DNA of 27,500 bases. Source: Baffinella frigidus. Lineage: Eukaryota; Cryptophyceae; Cryptomonadales; Baffinellaceae. Positions 23,839 through 27,500 of the stretch are shown here, one piece after another. The notes below the pieces were generated by a model. The model searched no databases, was not told where the DNA came from, and worked only from the letters and a program-made list of their open reading frames with translations. A program made the translations under genes and the position numbers. How positions within the stretch are numbered: position 1 is the first letter of the stretch; every line of letters begins with the position of its first letter. The DNA is taken from positions 1,161,349-1,188,848 of the forward strand of contig MU646343.1 of the NCBI GenBank assembly GCA_026770585.1. The letters run 5' to 3'.

Positions 23839-24232
23839 CCGTCAGGGACGACCGAGCGGATGGGCAAGGCCGGCGCGTCGATGGGGGGGACGTTGGGGGA
23901 GGAGATGGTTGTGCATGAGGGCCATAACCTGTCGCCGCGCGCCCCTGTGGAAGAGACGACTGAGGAGCGGTTGGCGAGGATCCGGAACTCGAATATTCGG
24001 AGGAACTTTCGGGGGGGGGGCAGGATGAGGAGGCGTTCCAGGGGCTTTCGCGCGGCGAGCAGGTACCTTCGGGTTTGGGTTTAGGGCGTGGGTCTTAGGG
24101 CTTAGGGTTGAGGGTTGAGGGCTTAGGGCTTAGGGCTTAGGGCTTAGGGCTTAGGGCTTAAGGTTTAGGGCGTATGGCTTAGGGTTTAGGGCCAACCAGT
24201 TTCGTCGTCTGCGTGTTACGGACGATTGCGCG
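23831..24232 (+). CDS. Two exons split by a telomere-like intron; homopolymer frameshift
   Basis: The first exon, about 23831-24062, encodes GTTERMGKAGASMGGTLGEE, then EETTEERLARIRNSNIRRNF. At the run of ten G (24011-24020) the continuing frame becomes Arg-rich. A shifted frame gives QDEEAFQGLSRGEQ, which fits the preceding acidic style and ends at donor GTACCT (24063), so one base in the G run may be wrong or mutated. The intron 24063-24199 consists largely of TTAGGG/GGGCTTA units and ends CCAACCAG. The second exon 24200-24232 is FRRLRVTDDCA with consensus donor GTAAGT. Joined in phase 0 the shifted frame reads GEQ|FRRL. Family unknown. Confidence 0.4.
24063..24199 (+). repeat. Telomere-like repeat acting as an intron
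   Basis: TTTAGGG variants, including six consecutive GGGCTTA units, fill the space between a GTACC donor and a CCAACCAG acceptor. The splice assignment is inferred. Confidence 0.5.
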
Positions 24233-24240
24233 GTAAGTCT

Positions 24241-24387
24241 CATCTCAGAAAAGGGATTCTAAAATCCGTTTTCTTAAGTCAATTCCTACATAAATTGTCA
24301 ACTTATTCTTTTCTCTTGTCATAAGTTGACAGATTTGAAGGGGAAATGACTTAAGAAAACGGATTTTAGAATCCCTTTTCTGAGATG
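24241..24387. mobile_element. 147-bp foldback with perfect 41-bp TIRs
   Basis: Arms 24241-24281 and 24347-24387 are exact inverted repeats starting CATCTCAGAAAAGGGATTCT. AAGTC occurs just outside both ends (with one extra T on the left). AT-rich loop. It begins eight bases after the GTAAGT donor at 24233, so it lies in an intron. The lack of divergence suggests recent insertion. Confidence 0.85.
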
Positions 24388-24519
24388 AAGTCGGGGGTTG
24401 GCCACACGACCAAAATACCTGAGCTGGGAGGGCTGGGGGGCGTCAATAGCATTGTCTGGTGTGGTGCCATGTTGAGGGTGGGGAAAGGGTGGTCCACCCT
24501 GTCCATGGCACAGCGGCAA

Positions 24520-24635
24520 ATTTCCACGCGTACTGTAGCGCCAGCTCCCGCGCGTACCGTGAGTCACGGTACGGTCACGGTACGCGACATCTGTAGCCGT
24601 CTTGTCAGTCACGGTACGCGACTGACAAGACGCGG
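24520..24635 (+). repeat. TCACGGTAC repeats and a 13-bp hairpin
   Basis: CACGGTAC occurs three times (24565-24618) with one inverted copy GTACCGTGA (24555). Arms CGTCTTGTCAGTC (24598-24610) and GACTGACAAGACG (24620-24632) form a perfect 13-bp stem around a loop that itself contains the repeat. Confidence 0.7.
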
Positions 24636-24804
24636 TGAATTCGAGGAGCTCTCCGACTAAAAGTTTCCCGGGTGGTTCTTGTCGCCACCAATCTTGCTTT
24701 GTTGGTGCCTCCAAAAGATTTTGACAAAATCAAAGCAGCTTTGAGTGTTATTCTTGCCGAGGGACTATCAAGATTTTCATAGCTTGATCTTTGCCCCCCC
24801 CCAG

Positions 24805-24923
24805 CTTTGACGCGCCGCCAGCCTCGGTTCCCGCCTCGGTCGTGCGGGAAACGTCAGAACACGCCCCGAACCCGAACATTAGGAAACAGCGGGGGCCCCA
24901 CGACCGTCCACAGATCCTGCCAG
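24805..24923 (+). CDS. Exon candidate, Pro-rich with ETSE motif
   Basis: A strong C-run acceptor (CCCCCCCCCAG) precedes 39 codons plus two bases encoding FDAPPASVPASVVRETSEHA, then PNPNIRKQRGPHDRPQILP, with donor GTGAAA at 24924. ETSE...NPNIRKQRG resembles ETTEE...NSNIRRNFRG in the exon at 23831-24062, so these may be duplicated exons of one gene or paralogues. Function unknown. Confidence 0.45.
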
Positions 24924-25215
24924 GTGAAAGAATTATCTCAAGCTTCTTAAGTAATTCCAGTCACGATCTTAATCTTCGTATACGGCTATAGTGTTACGTT
25001 GCACCGGGACGAAACATACACCGGTCAGACTTCGCAGCAGCCGAATCTGTAGCCATCCAAGAGGCGTGGGCCTCTGAAGCACGCCGGTCTTGAAACGGGG
25101 CTGACGCGCTGCGCCATTTTGATACCTTTTATTACACGCTCTACCCCTTGGGTACTTTTATCAAACGCTCGATCCCTTATTAAACGCTTTTATTAAACGT
25201 TGTCTCCCCTACCAG
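24924..25215. other. Intron-like AT-rich stretch
   Basis: TTTTAT.AAACGCT motifs (TTTTATTACACGCTC, TTTTATCAAACGCTC, TTTTATTAAACGTT) form a loose repeat at 25127-25205 before the next acceptor. No gene. Confidence 0.45.
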
Positions 25216-25321
25216 GAGAGCTTGGCGAACGTGAACAGGTTACGAGGAGGCTCACCGCGGCGCGCGCGCGCGGCGGATCACGAGTTCGGGAATAAGACCC
25301 TCTTCGAAGAAGTCCCCCCAG
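25216..25321 (+). CDS. Exon candidate, basic then acidic
   Basis: CCCCTACCAG precedes 35 codons plus one base encoding ESLANVNRLRGGSPRRARAA, then DHEFGNKTLFEEVPP, ending at donor GTGCGT (25322). The last 40 bp, without the donor, are duplicated at 25437-25485. The donor type matches other genes in the window. It could belong with the exon at 24805-24923, which ends two bases into a codon while this exon begins with GAG; phase agreement was not established. Confidence 0.45.
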
Positions 25322-25515
25322 GTGCGTTGAAGGCCCTTCGAGGGTTATTCAAAAGTCAATTTCCCAATTTTGGGGGGGAAACCCCGGCACTTCTCGGCCA
25401 AAAGTTGATAAAAACGGGCAAATGGCTCCAAGAACGGACCACGAGTTCGGGAATAAGACCCTCTTCGAAGAGGTCCCGCCAAGGCCCTTCGAGGGTTATT
25501 CAAAAGTCAATTTCC
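25277..25515 (+). repeat. Tandem duplication of exon end and intron start
   Basis: CACGAGTTCGGGAATAAGAC and CTCTTCGAAGA occur at 25279 and 25440. The first copy has AGGTGCGTTGA (donor) between CCCC and AGGCCCTTCGAGGGTTATTC; the second lacks it. The donor-less copy is decayed, or shows donor gain or loss by an 11-bp change. Confidence 0.65.
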
Positions 25516-25790
25516 AAAGATTTTTGGGTTGCTTCCCAGAGTGAAGTTCATTTCGAAAGATAACTGAACCAGTTCTCTAATTAGCGGTTTCATTTAACTA
25601 GGAGGCCTAATTGAATTTACTATGCCCTAACTAATTTCTCCTATTCAACCCGGTCCACCCCCAGAGTGAAGTGCAGGCTTGAGGCGGGGCGGGGCGATGC
25701 AGTAGAAGATTGTATTGAAACCCAGAGGGTCTTCTGTTGCGACCAGTAGCCACACCCAAGTTTCAGAGCACCCCCGTGGTCTCTGTGGTG
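25516..25790. other. No gene supported
   Basis: CCACCCCCAGAGTGAAGTGCAG and GGCGGGGCGG recur in part at 26318-26420, together with GATGCAGTAGAAG, which is also at 26509 and 26804. This links the stretch to the tandem-duplicated block downstream. Confidence 0.4.
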
Positions 25791-25791
25791 G

Positions 25792-25951
25792 TCACACCGA
25801 CTTAATCTCCATAAAAGTAACAATTAATTGCTCTTTAGCAACGAAAATTACTACACGATTTGCTTTTACAAGTAATAGTAGAGCATTTGTGTAGTAAATT
25901 TCGTTGCGCCAAAAGCAATTAATACTTTTGTGGAGATGCGACTGGGTGTGC
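25792..25951. mobile_element. Foldback element, ~160 bp
   Basis: Inverted arms include CTCCATAAAAGTAACAATTA against TAATACTTTTGTGGAG, and CAACGAAAATTACTACAC against GTGTAGTAAATTTCGTTG, imperfect over about 55 bp. The CGAAAATTACTACAC motif also lies inside the TIR elements at 1845-2046 and 2613-2830. Confidence 0.75.
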
Positions 25952-26026
25952 CTCCCGTGAAGTCTGAGACAGGCGCGAGGCGGGGCGGGGGGACTCGCGG
26001 GTGCGTGCCGCGGAGTTAAGAGGGTA

Positions 26027-26173
26027 ACGGCCTGAAAATGGGGGTAGTTAGGCCTACGGCATTGCCTAGGACCTCCTACCGTAGGCCGAGACTTTTTGGT
26101 CCTAGGATCCCTCGGCCTACGGTAGGAGGTCCTAGGCAATACCGCAGGCCTAACTACCCCATTTTCAGGACGT
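26027..26173. mobile_element. Foldback element with 63-bp arms
   Basis: Arms 26027-26090 and 26111-26173 pair nearly perfectly: ACGGCCTGAAAATGGGGGTA against TACCCCATTTTCAGGACGT; CTCCTACCGTAGGCCGAG exact. Loop of about 20 bp. The right arm plus flank (26114-26182) recurs alone at 26698-26766. Confidence 0.85.
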
Positions 26174-26189
26174 TGGCCTATGAGAGTGT

Positions 26190-26262
26190 GGCACGGATGA
26201 GGGTTTGAGGGTTGAAGGGTGAGGGTTGAAGGGTGAGGGGTGAGGGTTGAGGGGGTGAACCC
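26190..26262 (+). repeat. Short G-rich telomere-like tract
   Basis: GAGGGTTTGAGGGTTGAAGG, then GGTGAGGGTTGA units. Confidence 0.7.
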
Positions 26263-26286
26263 TGAACACCTCTCTCCCGGGTGCAG

Positions 26287-26342
26287 ACATCATGGAGGAG
26301 CACTGCGCGCGGTTCCACCCCGGAGTGAAGTGCAGGCGTTAG
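26287..26342 (+). pseudogene. Decayed copy of the IMEER exon
   Basis: GTGCAG acceptor then IMEEHCARFHPGVKCRR and a stop. Only the first residues match the exon at 26922-27112. Confidence 0.4.
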
Positions 26343-26625
26343 CGCGAAGTGCAGCAGGGAGTGTGCCGCCCAGGAGTCCCGGAGTGAGAGGGACGTGCGG
26401 GCGTGCGGCAGGGCGGGGCGACTCGCGGGTGCATGGGGGGTGATCCGTGCACGCCCATCAATGGATCTCACGTCGAAACTGGTATCATCAGGCATCATGG
26501 AGGAGCATGATGCAGTAGAAGCTTTCGACCAAAACCCCGGTCGAAATATCGGTTAATTGCATGTGCTTGTTCCAGCAACCCAACAAGTAGTACCACGAAA
26601 CTAAATGGACCGTGCGGGGGTGCAG

Positions 26626-26698
26626 GCATCATGGAGGAGCGGGCGGAGCGGCGAGGACGGCAGCTGGCCGAGACGGAAGAGCCCCAGGAACCCAAAGC
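26626..26698 (+). pseudogene. Duplicate IMEER exon, cut by a foldback arm
   Basis: Acceptor GGTGCAG, then IMEERAERRGRQLAETEEPQ and EPKA, after which the solitary foldback arm begins and the frame soon stops. The first 12 residues equal those of the exon at 26922. The tail differs, so this copy carries either an alternative exon end or a broken one. Confidence 0.45.
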
Positions 26699-26766
26699 CT
26701 ACAGTAGGAGGTCCTAGGCAATGCCGTATGCCTAACTACCCCATTTTCAGGCCGTTAGCCTATGAA
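26696..26766. mobile_element. Solitary arm of the 26027-26173 foldback
   Basis: Matches the right arm and its outer flank (GTAGGAGGTCCTAGGCAAT, CCTAACTACCCCATTTTCAG, GCCTATGA) without the left arm. Confidence 0.7.
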
Positions 26767-26921
26767 CGTCGAAACTGGTATCATCAGGCATCATGGAGGA
26801 TCATGATGCAGTAGAAGCTTTCGACCAAAACCCCGGTCGAAATATCGGTTAATTACATGTGCTTGTTCCAGCAACCCAACAAGTAGTACCACGAAACTAA
26901 ATGGACCGTGCGGGGGTGCAG

Positions 26922-27112
26922 GCATCATGGAGGAGCGGGCGGAGCGGCGAGGACAGCAGTTGGCTGCGCCGTACGGGAAGATGGTGGGGGCGCATGCGGA
27001 GTGCACGGACCTCGAGCCGTTCCAGATCAAGATGCATCTGCGCCATACGCTCATGCGCTTCGTTGCGAAGGCTGCGCCGGATTTGGTGCGCCGCCCAGCG
27101 AAATTCACTTGA
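26922..27112 (+). CDS. Terminal exon of unknown helical protein
   Basis: GGGGGTGCAG acceptor, then IMEERAERRGQQLAAPYGKM, then ECTDLEPFQIKMHLRHTLMR and FVAKAAPDLVRRPAKFT with TGA at 27110-27112. The peptide is clearly protein-like, amphipathic and basic. It could also start at the internal ATG 26927. The two preceding partial copies share only the first part, so this is the intact member of a local exon family. The stop lies inside a block (AGCGAAATTCACTTGA) that is repeated at 27385. Family unknown. Confidence 0.5.
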
Positions 27113-27470
27113 GTGGCTTGCCTCGCCTTGAAAGGCCCCTTACGACGGCCTGCCTCTCTTGATATGCCCTGTTAGGGAGCACGCCACGCTTCAGATGACT
27201 GGTTTGAGAGGACTAGGTGTAGAGGACTCAGGTCAGACAATGAGGGGTTACTCCATGACTAGGCCAGACAGGAACGACACTCCCTGCCAGGAATGTGAAT
27301 GCACCTGTTAGAAACGTGGACGCCTACTGTAGGCTAGGTGCAAGGTGCAAGTCAAGTCAAGTCAGGCGCCTAGTGCATGTCTGTAGCGAAATTCACTTGA
27401 GGGGCTTGCCTCGCCTTGAAAGGCCCCTTACGACCTTGGAGGCCTGCCTCTCCTGATATGCCCTGTTAGG
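27097..27470 (+). repeat. Duplicated 3' flank of the terminal exon
   Basis: AGCGAAATTCACTTGAG.GGC, GCCTCGCCTTGAAAGGCCCC and GATATGCCCTGTTAGG occur at 27097-27173 and 27385-27470. ATGCACCTGTTAGAAACGTG recurs at about 27299 and 27479, reaching the window edge. The region between has short AGGTGCAAG and AAGTC direct repeats but no gene. Confidence 0.8.
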
Positions 27471-27500
27471 AACGTGTATGCACCTGTTAGAAACGTGGAC

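Larger units (their letters stand above)
26471..26964 (+). repeat. Recent duplication: 198-bp units 296 bp apart
   Basis: 26471-26668 and 26767-26964 differ at only a few bases. Both start CGTCGAAACTGGTATCATCA and end in the exon segment EERAERRG. A smaller copy of GGCATCATGGAGGA lies inside each unit. Between them is the solitary foldback arm at 26698-26766. Confidence 0.9.

Noticed and set aside
23442-23918. 158-aa plus-strand frame with SGEWRVAS and HTCSSSSKEM
   Set aside because: It spans a minisatellite and a tandem duplication and changes character across them. The exon from about 23831 is better supported in another frame.
26791-27108. 105-aa minus-strand frame
   Set aside because: Antisense to the IMEER exon and its duplication. 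The same antisense peptide appears in the other copy simply because the DNA is duplicated.

Overview
The window is nuclear DNA from a eukaryote. Protein-like segments are short, GC-rich and bounded by GT-AG splice signals, with many donors of the form GTGCGT, GTGCGC or GTGCGA. Long tracts of plant/algal-type TTTAGGG or CCCTAAA telomere-like repeat lie inside the sequence, and much of the rest is short inverted-repeat elements. There is no operon structure, Shine-Dalgarno pattern, CRISPR array, rRNA or convincing tRNA. A GC-rich unicellular alga is the most likely source. That is an inference from style; no diagnostic gene fixes the lineage.

Layout. Positions 1-1330 hold an exon running off the left edge (minus strand) and about six decayed copies of its 5' end. 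Positions 1340-4570 hold duplicated blocks, two palindrome-cored TIR elements, minus-strand exon remnants and a G-rich telomere-like tract. A possible N-terminal minus-strand exon lies at 4580-4842. Positions 5784-6944 carry plus-strand exon candidates, one with a 15-bp coding repeat. Positions 6690-8380 are mostly elements. Positions 8380-10235 are a C-rich telomere-like tract split by a 0.94-kb element with an ORF. Positions 10240-13150 are dispersed repeats and MITEs.

The best genes sit in the middle. One is an intact minus-strand coiled-coil membrane protein of 404 aa (13161-14375). The other is a plus-strand multi-exon LYR-motif protein with a mitochondrial-type leader (15055 to about 17345). 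The start region of the LYR gene, with the divergent promoter, is duplicated in inverted orientation 1.6 kb downstream. Positions 17500-21210 are again elements and dispersed repeats. A probable two-exon gene of unknown function lies at 21455-22153. From 22350 to 27500 there are telomere-like tracts, isolated plus-strand exons, three long foldback elements and recent tandem duplications.

Two MITE families dominate. One has TIRs beginning CAGGGGTACC next to TA (eight copies). The other has TATCCCTTAAGTG ends; it includes 104-106-bp short forms and two longer forms carrying related ORFs. No transposase was recognised. Apart from the coiled-coil protein, gene models are assembled by eye from splice signals and protein-like reading frames, so exon joins are hypotheses.
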